A stretch of DNA of 64,000 nt, taken from Nesterenkonia sp. F (lineage in GTDB: Bacteria > Actinomycetota > Actinomycetes > Actinomycetales > Micrococcaceae). Made by a program: the position numbers and the translations under genes. Numbering within the stretch: position 1 is the first letter of the stretch; every line of letters starts with the position of its first letter. The stretch is from NCBI RefSeq assembly GCF_000220985.1, contig NZ_AFRW01000116.1:1-64000 (forward strand), written 5' to 3'. Shown here one piece after another: positions 9,389 through 17,574 of this stretch. The notes beneath the pieces were generated by a model. It saw nothing but the letters and a program-made list of their open reading frames with translations, was not told where the DNA came from and made no database searches.

Positions 9389-10302
9389 ATGTCCAGTCCT
9401 CGCGCCCCGAAGAATCAGCGGCCGGAGCACCCGGCCCGGGACGTCGCCCCCGGCGGCGCGGCCGGCGCCGCCTCCGGCTCCGACGCCGAACCCCCGACCG
9501 GCGTCGCGTCCCCGGTCCCCGTCGGCCCGGAACCGCCGCGGCCGCTGCACTCCCCCTCCGGCATCGGCGTCGTCGACAAGTCGGTGATGATCCTCGATGC
9601 GCTGGAGGCCGGCCCGGCCTCGCTCGCCCAGCTGGTGGAGTGCACCGGCCTGGCCCGGCCGACCGTCCACCGGCTGGCCAGCGCGCTCATCCACCACCGC
9701 TTCCTCTCCCGCGACGTGCGGGGCCGCTACGTCATCGGCTCGCGACTGGCCGAGCTGGCCTCCGCGCGGGGGACGACCGGCTGATCTCGGCGGCCGGACC
9801 GATCCTGCTGCGGCTGCGCGACGCCACCGGAGAGAGCTCGCAGCTCTACCGCCGCCAGGGCGACGCCCGCATCTGCGTGGCCTCGGCCGAGCGTCCCATC
9901 GGCCTGCGCGACTCCATACCGGTGGGCACCCAGCTGTCGATGAAGGCCGGCTCCGCCGCACAGGTGCTGCTGGCCTGGGAGGATCACGAGCGGCTCGTCG
10001 AGGGACTGCAGGGCGCCCGGTTCACCCCCACGGTGCTGGCGGGGGTCCGCCGGCGCGGCTGGGGCGAGTCGCTGGGCGAGCGCGAACCCGGCGTGGCCTC
10101 GGTCTCCGCGCCGGTGCGCGGCCCCTCCGGCCGGGTCATCGCCGCCGTGTCCATCTCCGGGCCCATCGAGCGGCTGACCCGCCAGCCGGGCCGCCAGCAC
10201 GCCGAGGTGGTCGTCCAGGCCGCCCATCAGCTCACCGAGCTGGTGCGGCGCAACCCCGAGGCCGCCGAGCATGGTCTGGGCGAAGATGCCGGACGCGCCT
10301 GA
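9389..10302 (+). pseudogene. IclR-family regulator (NdgR/LtbR-like), one-base frameshift
   Basis: In two frames this region encodes one IclR-type regulator. Residues 1-50 are Ala/Pro-rich; a winged helix-turn-helix follows (VDKSVMILDALEAGPAS, CTGLARPTVHRLASALI). The frame then hits a stop at 9784, while the effector domain (LISAAGPILLRLRDATGES, YRRQGDARICVASAERP, LRDSIPVGTQLSM) continues in another frame to 10302. The break falls at a run of five G at 9768-9772; one more G would restore a 304-residue protein reading LASARGDDRLISAAGP. It may thus be a sequencing error or a real lesion. The start is leaderless: TATCAT at 9377-9382 precedes the ATG by 6 bp. Divergence from leuCD and the operator between them fit a regulator of leucine genes. 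Confidence 0.85.
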
Positions 10303-10359
10303 CGCGCCGGACGCCGGTCGAGTCTCGCCGTGGTCCCGGCGCGTCCTATGATGGGGCGC

Positions 10360-11694
10360 GTGATCAAGAACATCAGTGTCATCGGAACCGGTTACCTGGG
10401 CGCCACGCATGCCGCATGCATGGCCGAGCTCGGCTTCGACGTCCTCGGCGTCGACGTCGACCCGGAGAAGATCGAGGCCCTCTCGCGCGGCGACCTGCCC
10501 TTCCACGAGCCCGGACTGCCGGAGCTGATCCGCAAGCATGTGGACTCCGGACGGCTGCGCTTCACCACCGACATGGCCGGCGCCGGATCCTGGGCGGACG
10601 TGCACTTCATCGCCGTCGGCACTCCGCAGGTCGCCGGCGGCACGGCCGCGGACCTGACCGCCGTCGACGCCGCGACGGCCGCGCTGGCCCGCTCGATCAC
10701 CAAGGACGCCCTGGTGGTCGGCAAGTCGACGGTGCCGGTGGGCACTGCGCGCCGGCTGCAGCGGCTGGCGGCCGAGGACGTCCCCGGCGACGTCGAGGTC
10801 TCGCTGGCCTGGAACCCGGAGTTCCTCCGCGAGGGATTCGCCGTGCAGGACACTCTGCGCCCGGACCGCCTGGTGATCGGCACCGACGCCGCGGCCGACG
10901 AGCAGGTGCTGCGCGAGGTCTACGCGGATGCCCTGACCCAGGACACCCCGTGGATCAGCACCGACTTCGAGACCGCCGAACTCGTCAAGGTCGCCGCCAA
11001 CGCCTTCCTGGCGACGAAGATCTCCTTCATCAACGCCTTCTCCGAGGTCACCGAGGCCGTCGGCGGCGACATCCGGACGCTGGCCGACGCGATCGGCCAC
11101 GACACCCGCATCGGTCGGAAGTTCCTCAACGCGGGCGTCGGCTTCGGCGGCGGCTGCCTGCCCAAGGACATCCGCGCGCTGCAGACCCGGGTCTCGGAGC
11201 TCGGCCTGGACCACTCGATGACCTTCCTCAACGAGGTCGACCAGATCAACCTGCGCCGGCGCGAGCGGGTGGTGACCCTCGCCGAACAGATGCTCGGCGG
11301 GCTGCCCGGCACGCGGATCGCGGTGCTGGGGGTGACCTTCAAGCCGCTCTCCGACGACGTGCGCGACTCCCCCGGCCTGGACGTGGCCAACCGGCTCTAC
11401 ACCGCCGGCGCGGACGTCCTCGTCTATGACCCGGAGGGCAACGAGAACGCCGCGAAGCGCTTCCCGCGGCTGGGCTACGTGGACTCGCTGCGCGAGGCCG
11501 CCGAGCAGGTCGACCTGGTGGTGCTGACCACCGAGTGGAACGAGTTCAAGGCCCTGACCCCGTCGGACCTCGACGAGGTCGTGGCCGTCCGGCGGCTGCT
11601 CGACGCGCGCAACGTGCTCTCCGCCGAGCAGTGGCAGACCGCCGGCTGGCAGTTCGCCCAGCTGGGCCGCTACTACGACGGCGCCCCCGAGTGA
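10360..11694 (+). CDS. UDP-glucose/GDP-mannose dehydrogenase family (probable UDP-glucose 6-dehydrogenase)
   Basis: Probably oxidises UDP-glucose to UDP-glucuronate, an NAD-dependent four-electron reaction. The roughly 444-residue protein has the Rossmann start NISVIGTGYLGATHAACMAE, the lysine-containing central helix ETAELVKVAANAFLATKISF, the catalytic cysteine in GVGFGGGCLPKDIRAL, and the C-terminal UDP-binding domain beginning IAVLGVTFKPLSDDVRDSP. I prefer GTG at 10360 because TATGAT at 10347-10352 would act as a -10 element 7 bp before it, giving a leaderless mRNA; ATG at 10348 or 10351 would lie inside that element. It stands alone, not in a polysaccharide cluster, so the polymer it serves is unknown. 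It converges with thiL. Confidence 0.87.
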   Translation: MIKNISVIGTGYLGATHAACMAELGFDVLGVDVDPEKIEALSRGDLPFHEPGLPELIRKHVDSGRLRFTTDMAGAGSWADVHFIAVGTPQVAGGTAADLTAVDAATAALARSITKDALVVGKSTVPVGTARRLQRLAAEDVPGDVEVSLAWNPEFLREGFAVQDTLRPDRLVIGTDAAADEQVLREVYADALTQDTPWISTDFETAELVKVAANAFLATKISFINAFSEVTEAVGGDIRTLADAIGHDTRIGRKFLNAGVGFGGGCLPKDIRALQTRVSELGLDHSMTFLNEVDQINLRRRERVVTLAEQMLGGLPGTRIAVLGVTFKPLSDDVRDSPGLDVANRLYTAGADVLVYDPEGNENAAKRFPRLGYVDSLREAAEQVDLVVLTTEWNEFKALTPSDLDEVVAVRRLLDARNVLSAEQWQTAGWQFAQLGRYYDGAPE

Positions 11695-11755
11695 CGCATC
11701 CCTCACGATGATCCGGCGGTGACCCTGGGGTGAGTCTCCGCCGACCCCGGCGGCG

Positions 11756-12898
11756 TCAGCCGCCCAGCGAGTCCCACCCCGTCGACTCCACGGAGCCCCC
11801 GGCGTCCACGCCGGGGGCTCCGTCGTGCGCGCGCACCGTACCGATCCGGCGGAATCCCTCGGGCAGATCGGCGACGGCGCCGAACGTCGCCAGCAGGGCG
11901 TAGTCCTCGCCGCCGGAGAGCACCCACGCCCGCGGGTCCGGGCGGGCCCCCGGCGCGCGGCGGCGCAGCGTCTCGGCGGCTCGGCGGAGCGGCTCGATCT
12001 CCTCCTCCAGCGCGGCCTCGTCGAGGTCGAGAGCGACGTCGGAGGCCGCGGCGAGGCGTCCGGCGTCGCGCAGCAGCCCGTCGGAGACGTCCAGCCCCGC
12101 CGAGGCGCCGGCACGCACCGCCGCGGGCCCCAGGGTCAGATCAGGGCCCGGGGCCGCCTGGGCGGCCGCACAGGCGGCCAGCAGGGCCTCCTGCGGGCTC
12201 TGTCCCCGCATCGGCCGCGCGTCGGCAGCGACGACTCCGGCCTCGATCAGCGCCAGACCCGCCGCCGCACGACCCAGCGGCCCGCCGATCGCCAGGACGT
12301 CGCCGGGACGAGCACCGTCGCGGCGCAGCGGCCGGGCGGCGGCCTCCGGCTCCGGATGCCAAGGCTCCCCGACGGCGGTGATGGTCACCGCCAGGCCGGG
12401 CCCGGAGCCCAGGTCTCCCCCGGCGACGACGCAGCGTGCCGCGCCCGGTGCGCGGCAGGCCGCCGTCAGGCCCTCGGCGAGGGCGGACACCGCGGCGAGC
12501 GGCAGCTCGGCCGGCAGCGTGCAGCTGACCAGCAGGGCCAGCGGTTCGGCCCCCATGGCATTGAGGTCGGAGAGGTTCTGCGCGGCGGCCTTCTGCCCGA
12601 CGGCGCGGCCCGCCGCAACGGGGTCGGGCCACCAGGAGAGCCGGAAGTCCTGCCCCTCGGCCATGGTGTCGGTGCTCAGCACCGCCTCAGTGGAGGCCAG
12701 GCGCAGCACGGCGGCGTCGTCGCCGGGCGGCAGGGCCAGCCCCGGAGCCCGGGCCTCCTCCGCGTTGTGCGCGTCGATCACCGCCCGCACGGCCGCCAGG
12801 ACACGGTCCTCCCCGACGTCGCCCACGGTGGGGCCGACGGCCTCCGACGTGTCGGCGGCGAGCTCAGCACGGGCGTGGATCTGTCGCGGTTCTGCCAT
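11756..12898 (-). CDS. thiL: Thiamine-phosphate kinase
   Basis: Phosphorylates thiamine monophosphate to the active cofactor thiamine diphosphate. The 380-residue protein has ThiL/PurM-fold motifs: ALPPGDDAAVL near residue 50, STDTMAEGQDF, QNLSDLNAMGAEPLALL, VVAGGDLGSG, and GLDVSDGLLRDAGRLA. I chose ATG at 12898, which has CAGGAT 7 bp upstream as a leaderless -10; another in-frame ATG lies three codons earlier. The frame is open further upstream but overlaps the thiL promoter and terminator region. Codons near its 3' end contain a 16-bp perfect hairpin, listed separately. thiL is often linked to ddl and DUF3515 in actinobacteria, here with leuCD and ugd in between. Confidence 0.93.
   Translation of the reverse strand: MAEPRQIHARAELAADTSEAVGPTVGDVGEDRVLAAVRAVIDAHNAEEARAPGLALPPGDDAAVLRLASTEAVLSTDTMAEGQDFRLSWWPDPVAAGRAVGQKAAAQNLSDLNAMGAEPLALLVSCTLPAELPLAAVSALAEGLTAACRAPGAARCVVAGGDLGSGPGLAVTITAVGEPWHPEPEAAARPLRRDGARPGDVLAIGGPLGRAAAGLALIEAGVVAADARPMRGQSPQEALLAACAAAQAAPGPDLTLGPAAVRAGASAGLDVSDGLLRDAGRLAAASDVALDLDEAALEEEIEPLRRAAETLRRRAPGARPDPRAWVLSGGEDYALLATFGAVADLPEGFRRIGTVRAHDGAPGVDAGGSVESTGWDSLGG
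11790..11823. repeat. 16-bp perfect inverted repeat inside the thiL 3' end
   Basis: Two 16-base arms, 11790-11805 and 11808-11823, are exact reverse complements around a 2-base CC loop, with a GGAGCCCCCGGCG core. It lies within thiL codons 98 bp past the convergent ugd stop. The loop is very tight and no T-tract follows in either direction, so it is only a possible bidirectional terminator. Confidence 0.6.
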
Positions 12899-13127
12899 GC
12901 GTGCCATCCTGCCACGTCGATTCGGAGCTCCGGTCCTGCCGGCCTGCCGATCGTCGGGGATCCGGCAGCAGCATCGAGGCTCCCGCCCCAGCCGGGCCGG
13001 GACCTGCCGCCCGGACCGCACCGGAGCCCCGCGCCCGCTCGGAATGGCCTGCGCGTCACTGACGCGTCCGGGCCATACACACATTTCGGCCGCTAACCCC
13101 CGGCGGGCGCGGTCATCCACGCATGGC

Positions 13128-13162
13128 GAAGGCCCCCGATCCACGAGAGATCGGGGGCCTTC
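13128..13162 (-). terminator. Terminator after the first tRNA-Glu
   Basis: Fourteen-base arms GAAGGCCCCCGATC (13128-13141) and GATCGGGGGCCTTC (13149-13162) pair perfectly with a 7-base loop, 6 bp beyond the 3' end of the minus-strand tRNA-Glu. There is no strong T-tract, as is common in high-GC actinobacteria. The rest of the gap back to thiL (12899-13127) shows nothing further. Confidence 0.8.
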
Positions 13163-13168
13163 CAGCAG

Positions 13169-13241
13169 TGACCCCAGCGGGATTCGAACCCGCGTTACCG
13201 GCGTGAGAGGCCGGCGTACTAGGCCGCTATACGATGGGGCC
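13169..13241 (-). tRNA. tRNA-Glu (anticodon CTC)
   Basis: A 73-nt cloverleaf on the minus strand: acceptor GGCCCCA pairing with TGGGGTC plus discriminator A, an anticodon stem CCGGC/GCCGG around loop CTCTCAC (anticodon CTC, reads GAG), and a T arm with GGTTCGAATCC. CCA is not encoded. It is identical to the copy at 13414-13486. Confidence 0.97.
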
Positions 13242-13413
13242 GTATATGATTTTCCCCTCATCAGAAGGCTTTTTCATCCTCACAGAATTTTCCGGGAGAA
13301 TCCAGTGAGGAGAGGGTGCCGACGGTCTCCCGACGGATGACGCCCGACGATCCGGACGCCTGCTCATGGCGACGGCCCTCGCACTGTGATCAGCACGAGG
13401 GCCGCGTGAGCGG

Positions 13414-13486
13414 TGACCCCAGCGGGATTCGAACCCGCGTTACCGGCGTGAGAGGCCGGCGTACTAGGCCGCTATACGATGGGGCC
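13414..13486 (-). tRNA. tRNA-Glu (anticodon CTC), second copy
   Basis: All 73 bases match the first copy exactly, with the same CTCTCAC anticodon loop. The two copies are 172 bp apart in direct orientation, and the spacer has no gene. Together with the tRNA-Gln next to it, this forms a small cluster close to gltX. Confidence 0.97.
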
Positions 13487-13542
13487 CTCTCCATATGTCG
13501 GGCCCCCGTCTCCGAGGGCCCTCGACCCCCGAGGGGATCTCG

Positions 13543-13614
13543 CTGGGCTACTAGGACTCGAACCTAGAACGACGGTACCAGAAACCGCTGTGTTGCCGAT
13601 TACACCATAGCCCA
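13543..13614 (-). tRNA. tRNA-Gln (anticodon CTG)
   Basis: A 72-nt minus-strand cloverleaf: acceptor TGGGCTA with TAGCCCA and discriminator G, anticodon loop TTCTGGT (anticodon CTG, reads CAG) and T arm GGTTCGAGTCC. The unusual U1-A72 acceptor end is normal for bacterial tRNA-Gln. It is probably the first gene of the tRNA transcription unit. The stretch 13615-13908 upstream has no gene that I can support and should hold its promoter. Confidence 0.96.
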
Positions 13615-13908
13615 TCGGCCGCTGCTCCTCGTCCAGTCATCCGGCCGTCTCCGACCGGCGTTCCGAACGCCGTGCAACGGACAACTACTCTACACGACCC
13701 CCTGCTCGATGTACAAAATCGAGAGCGTCCCCCAGCACGTTGACCTTCGTCACACTGCCCGTCCCCGATTCTCAGATTCCTGCAGCAGGATTCACCCCGC
13801 CCCTGATCCCGGCGATCCGCAGCGGAACTCGGCATATGTCACCCGTCACGCGTATCGTCGAGACCGCCGTCGACGAGAGGGGATGCACGTATCAGGGATA
13901 CATTCTCC

Positions 13909-14984
13909 GTGATCGACACGGAGACCGCCGGGTTCGATGCGAGGGGCCAGGACCGCATCGCCGAGATCGCGATCGTCACCGTGGCCGGAACTGGAGAGAT
14001 CCTCGATCGGTGGAAGACGCTCATCGATCCGCGACGAGACCTCGGCAAGACGTCCCTCCACGGGATTCGAGCGGCCGAGACGCTGGACGCCCCGCTGTTC
14101 GCGGATCTCGCCGAAGAGGTCGCCTGGAGGCTCTCCGGCACGGTCCCCGTGGCGCACAATCTCGACTTCGACGCACGGTTCCTCGATGCCGAACTCGACC
14201 GGGCCGGCATCTCCCCGCCCACGTCATTCCGAGAGTCCGGATTGTGCACCATGCGGATGGCCCACGAATTCCTCCCGGGAGCGGGACGTCGCCTGGGAGG
14301 AGCACCTCCGCGCCGCCGAACGGTCGGCTTGGCACGCCGACGAGCCGACAGCACGGCGCGCACCGGTCCCGCGCGACCAGCCGGCCGAGTCCGCACATTT
14401 CCTCGAGAAGGTGCTCCTCCGAGTCCCGGAGTACACCGGACCGTCGGAACACGAGCAGTACCTGGCCCTGCTCGACCGGGCTCTCCTCGACCGCCGCCTG
14501 TCCCGCCACGAGACGTCGGCACTGGTCGCCCTCGCCGACGAGCTGGGGATCTCACGGACCACAGTCGGCGAACTCCACAGCATGTACTTCGAGCAGCTCG
14601 TCGACGCGGCCTGGGCCGACGGCGTGGTGACCGACGCCGAATGGGAGGACGTCCAGACCATCGGTCGACTTCTCGACGTGCCCGAACCTCAGGTGTCCGA
14701 TGCCCTCGTGCCTCGTGAGGCGACGGGTGCCGCCTCGTCGTCGCTCGCCCTGGAACCTGGGCCGAGGTCGTGCTCACCGGAGACACGAGCCGTCCGCGTC
14801 CGACGATCGAGGAGGCGCTCAGCTCGGCCGGCTGACGCCCCATCGTGCCGTGACGAAACAGGTTCAGCTCCTCGGCGCGGCAGATCCCGACACGGTCTCC
14901 GGAAAAGCGCGCAAGGCGCGGGACTATGGCATCCCCGTCGTCGGAGAGGACCACCTCTGGAGCACGGTGCTCCCGGAGCAGTGA
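13909..14984 (+). pseudogene. Decayed DEDDh exonuclease with C-terminal BRCT-like domain
   Basis: Pieces of one protein occur in different frames. Frame one (from 13909) gives the DnaQ-like exonuclease start VIDTETAGFDARGQDRIAEI (Exo I Asp/Glu) and VAHNLDFDARFLDAEL (Exo II), up to HEFLPGAGR near 14290. The text then resumes in another frame as RDVAWEEHLRAAERSAW and runs on to DALVPREATGAASSS; the Exo III region with its His/Asp is missing, so a deletion of tens of codons is likely. A third shift at a G run (14759-14761) gives EVVLTGDTSRPRPTIEEAL, and a fourth near 14832 gives the BRCT-like ending GKARKARDYGIPVVGEDHLW. With a lost catalytic segment and at least three lesions the gene is dead. 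The start is uncertain. Confidence 0.85.
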
Positions 14985-14994
14985 GGGGCGCCCG

Positions 14995-15030
14995 GCTTCG
15001 GGGTCCGTCCGCGCGGACGGACCCCGAAGC
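14995..15030. terminator. Bidirectional terminator between the exonuclease remnant and gltX
   Basis: Seventeen-base perfect arms (14995-15011 and 15014-15030, core CTTCGGGGTCCGTCC) surround a 2-base loop, placed 10 bp past the remnant's stop and 23 bp past the gltX stop. It can serve both convergent genes. There is no T-tract on either side. Confidence 0.75.
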
Positions 15031-15053
15031 GCCGTGCTCCTGGCAAGAAGCTG

Positions 15054-16595
15054 TCAGCCCTCCTGCCGGGCGACCAGCTCGCGACGGAAGCGGGCCAGCC
15101 GGGCCAGCGAGGAGGCCCGGCCGAGCAGCTCCATCGACTCGAAGAGCGGCGGAGAGACCTTGCGCCCGGAGACCGCAGATCGCACCGCGCCGAAGGCCTT
15201 GCGCGGCTTGAACCCCAGCCCGTCGACCAGAGCCTCGCGCAGCCCGGCCTCGATGCGCTCGGTCGTCCAGGCGGCGTCGTCGAGCTCCTCCAGGGCCGCG
15301 ACGGCGGCGTCCACGGTGGCCGACGCGTCCTCGCCGAGCCCGCTGAAAGCCTTGGACTCGATCTCCAGCTGCTCGTCGTCGACGAAGAGGAAGGCCATCA
15401 TGTCCGCCCCCTCGGCGAGCAGCGCGATGCGCTCCTGCACCAGCGGGGCGGCGCCGTCGAGGATCGCCGCCTGCCGTGCGGTGAGCTCCTCGCCGACCAG
15501 GCCCTGGGCCTGCAGATGCGGCAGCAGCCGGTCGCGGAAGTCCTGCGGGTCCAGCCGGCGGATGTGGGTGCCGTTGATCGCCTCGGCCTTCTTGGTGTCG
15601 AAGCGTGCCGGGTTGCCCAGCACGTCGGCGACGTCGAAGTGCTCGACGAGCTGGTCGACGGTGAAGACGTCCTCGTCGGACGACAGCGACCAGCCCAGCA
15701 GCGCCAGGTAGTTCAGCAGGCCCTCGCGGATGAAGCCGCGGTCGCGATGGTGGAAGACGTTCGACTCCGGGTCGCGCTTGGAGAGCTTCTTGTTCCCCTC
15801 CCCCATGACGTAGGGCAGATGCGCGAAGGCCGGCATGTGGTCGGCGACGCCGATCGCGTGCAGCGCCCGGTAGAGGGCGATCTGCCGCGGCGTCGAGGAG
15901 AGCAGGTCCTCGCCGCGCAGCACGTGGGTGATGCCCATCAAGGCGTCGTCCAGCGGATTGACCAGGGTGTAGAGCGGTCGGCCGTCGGCGCGGGCGACGA
16001 CGAAGTCCGGCGTGGAGCCGGCGGCGAAGGTGATCTCGCCGCGCACCAGGTCGGTGAAGGTGAGGTCCTCGTCGGGCATCCGCAGCCGCAGCACGGGCTG
16101 CCGGCCCTCGGCGCGGAAGGCCGCCTTCTCCTCCTCGCTGAGATGCCGGTCGTGATTGTCATAGCCGAGCTTCGGATCCCGGCCGGCCGCGCGGTGGCGC
16201 TCCTCGACCTCCTCCGGCGTGGAGTAGGCCTCGTAGACATGGCCGGAGGCCTTCAGCCGCTCGAGCACGTCGGCATAGATCTCACCCCGCTCGGACTGCC
16301 GGTACGGGCCGTGCTCGCCGCCGACTTCGACGCCCTCGTCCCAGTCCAGACCCAGCCAGCGCAGCGCCTCGAGGAGCTGCGCGTAGGACTCCTCGGAGTC
16401 GCGGGCCGCATCGGTGTCCTCGATGCGGAACACCAGCGTCCCGCCGGTGTGGCGGGCATAGGCCCAGTTGAACAGGGCGGTGCGGATGAGCCCGACGTGC
16501 GGGGCTCCCGTCGGCGACGGGCAGAACCGCACGCGCACGGGTGCGGCGGGGTCGACGGCGGGGATCTCGGTGCCGGAGGCGGCGGGGGTGCTCAT
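15054..16595 (-). CDS. gltX: Glutamyl-tRNA synthetase
   Basis: Charges tRNA-Glu with glutamate. The 513-residue class I synthetase has its HIGH-equivalent in [20 protein letters not shown] (about residues 24-43), [15 protein letters not shown], and the KMSKS-equivalent [10 protein letters not shown] near residue 265, followed by the helical anticodon-binding domain. The frame is open further upstream, but ATG at 16595 leaves only a short disordered lead before the catalytic fold. No GlnRS is seen in the window, so charging of tRNA-Gln through the amidotransferase route is likely but not shown. Its cognate tRNAs lie 1.6-2.1 kb away. The upstream neighbour on the same strand is the FAH-family gene, a common actinobacterial pairing. 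Confidence 0.96.
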   Translation of the reverse strand: MSTPAASGTEIPAVDPAAPVRVRFCPSPTGAPHVGLIRTALFNWAYARHTGGTLVFRIEDTDAARDSEESYAQLLEALRWLGLDWDEGVEVGGEHGPYRQSERGEIYADVLERLKASGHVYEAYSTPEEVEERHRAAGRDPKLGYDNHDRHLSEEEKAAFRAEGRQPVLRLRMPDEDLTFTDLVRGEITFAAGSTPDFVVARADGRPLYTLVNPLDDALMGITHVLRGEDLLSSTPRQIALYRALHAIGVADHMPAFAHLPYVMGEGNKKLSKRDPESNVFHHRDRGFIREGLLNYLALLGWSLSSDEDVFTVDQLVEHFDVADVLGNPARFDTKKAEAINGTHIRRLDPQDFRDRLLPHLQAQGLVGEELTARQAAILDGAAPLVQERIALLAEGADMMAFLFVDDEQLEIESKAFSGLGEDASATVDAAVAALEELDDAAWTTERIEAGLREALVDGLGFKPRKAFGAVRSAVSGRKVSPPLFESMELLGRASSLARLARFRRELVARQEG

Positions 16596-16646
16596 AGCGG
16601 TGTGATGGCTCCTGATCGGTGCGGGAGGTGGGAGGGCGCGGCGCCG

Positions 16647-16684
16647 GCCGGCGCCGACTGACGTCGGCCGGCGTCGGCGCCGGC
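16647..16684 (-). terminator. Possible terminator between the FAH gene and gltX
   Basis: GCCGGCGCCGAC (16647-16658) and GTCGGCGCCGGC (16673-16684) pair perfectly, with a GC-rich palindromic loop that could form a larger cruciform. It lies 37 bp past the FAH stop and 52 bp before the gltX start. It could terminate or just reduce read-through. Confidence 0.45.
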
Positions 16685-16720
16685 GGGCACGACGGCGCGC
16701 GGCCGTCCGCGCCGCCGAGG

Positions 16721-17494
16721 TCAGCGTCGGAAGTGGTTGACCAGCGTGCCGAGGCCCTCGACCTCGGCCTCGAAGCGGTCGCCGTCCGAGACGGTGCCGA
16801 CGCCGGCAGGCGTGCCGGTGAGGATGACGTCGCCGGGCAGCAGGGTGAAGGCCTGCGAGATCTGGGAGATGAGCTCGGGCACGCCGAAGATCATCTCGGA
16901 GGTCCGGCCCCGCTGGACGACCTCGCCGTTCAGCCGGCCGGTGATCTCCAGGTCCTCGACGTCGAGGTCGGTCTCCACCCAGGGGCCGAGCGGCGTCGAG
17001 CCGTCGAAGCCCTTGGCGCGGGCCCACTGGCCGTCGGTGCGCTGGGCGTCGCGGGCGGTGATGTCGTTGGCGACGGTGTAGCCGAAGATCACCTCGTCGA
17101 CGCGCTCGAGCGGCACGTCCTTGCAGATCCGGCCGATGACGACGGCCAGCTCGGCCTCATAGCTGACCTCCTCGGAGAAGGAGGGCAGGGTGATCGGCTC
17201 GTTCGGTCCGGACACGGCGGTGTTGGGCACCAGGAACAGCAGCGGCGAGACCGGCGGCTCTCCCCCCATCTCGGCGACGTGGTCGGCGTAGTTGCGGCCG
17301 ACTCCGACCACCTTGCTGCGGGGGATGATCGGGGCGACGAGCCGGACGTCGTCGATGGAATGGGTGGTTCCGGTCTGCTGGACGGATCCGTAGAACGGAT
17401 CGCCGGTCAGCTCGGTGATGGTCTCCTCGCCGGGATCGCCGGTGACGATGCCGTAGGCGGGCTCAGCCTCAGTGACGAAACGTGCAATGCGCAT
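16721..17494 (-). CDS. Fumarylacetoacetate hydrolase (FAH) family protein
   Basis: The 257-residue protein starts MRIARFV and carries the FAH-fold motifs [27 protein letters not shown] (metal-binding Glu pair), [29 protein letters not shown] and the ending [19 protein letters not shown]. Family members include fumarylpyruvate hydrolases, oxaloacetate decarboxylases and 2-hydroxyhepta-2,4-dienedioate isomerases, and the exact substrate cannot be assigned here. The ATG at 17494 has TAGACT 7 bp upstream, indicating a leaderless transcript; a longer frame to 17512 would run through this element. It is placed just before gltX, as in many actinobacteria, without an aromatic-degradation cluster nearby. 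Confidence 0.9.
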   Translation of the reverse strand: MRIARFVTEAEPAYGIVTGDPGEETITELTGDPFYGSVQQTGTTHSIDDVRLVAPIIPRSKVVGVGRNYADHVAEMGGEPPVSPLLFLVPNTAVSGPNEPITLPSFSEEVSYEAELAVVIGRICKDVPLERVDEVIFGYTVANDITARDAQRTDGQWARAKGFDGSTPLGPWVETDLDVEDLEITGRLNGEVVQRGRTSEMIFGVPELISQISQAFTLLPGDVILTGTPAGVGTVSDGDRFEAEVEGLGTLVNHFRR

Positions 17495-17516
17495 GCCCGC
17501 CAGTCTACTCACCGCA

Positions 17517-17552
17517 CCCCCGGGCGCGCCGCCGCGGCGGAGCGCCCGGGGG
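17517..17552 (-). terminator. Probable ilvE terminator
   Basis: CCCCCGGGCGC (17517-17527) pairs perfectly with GCGCCCGGGGG (17542-17552), starting 22 bp beyond the ilvE stop on the minus strand. The FAH-gene promoter follows directly, so it would separate the two units. No T-tract. Confidence 0.6.
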
Positions 17553-17574
17553 GCGGCCGGACCTGTCCGGCGGC

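Noticed and set aside
12381-13340. Plus-strand frame across the thiL promoter and first tRNA-Glu
   Set aside because: It crosses a terminator and a tRNA gene on the other strand and has no motif.
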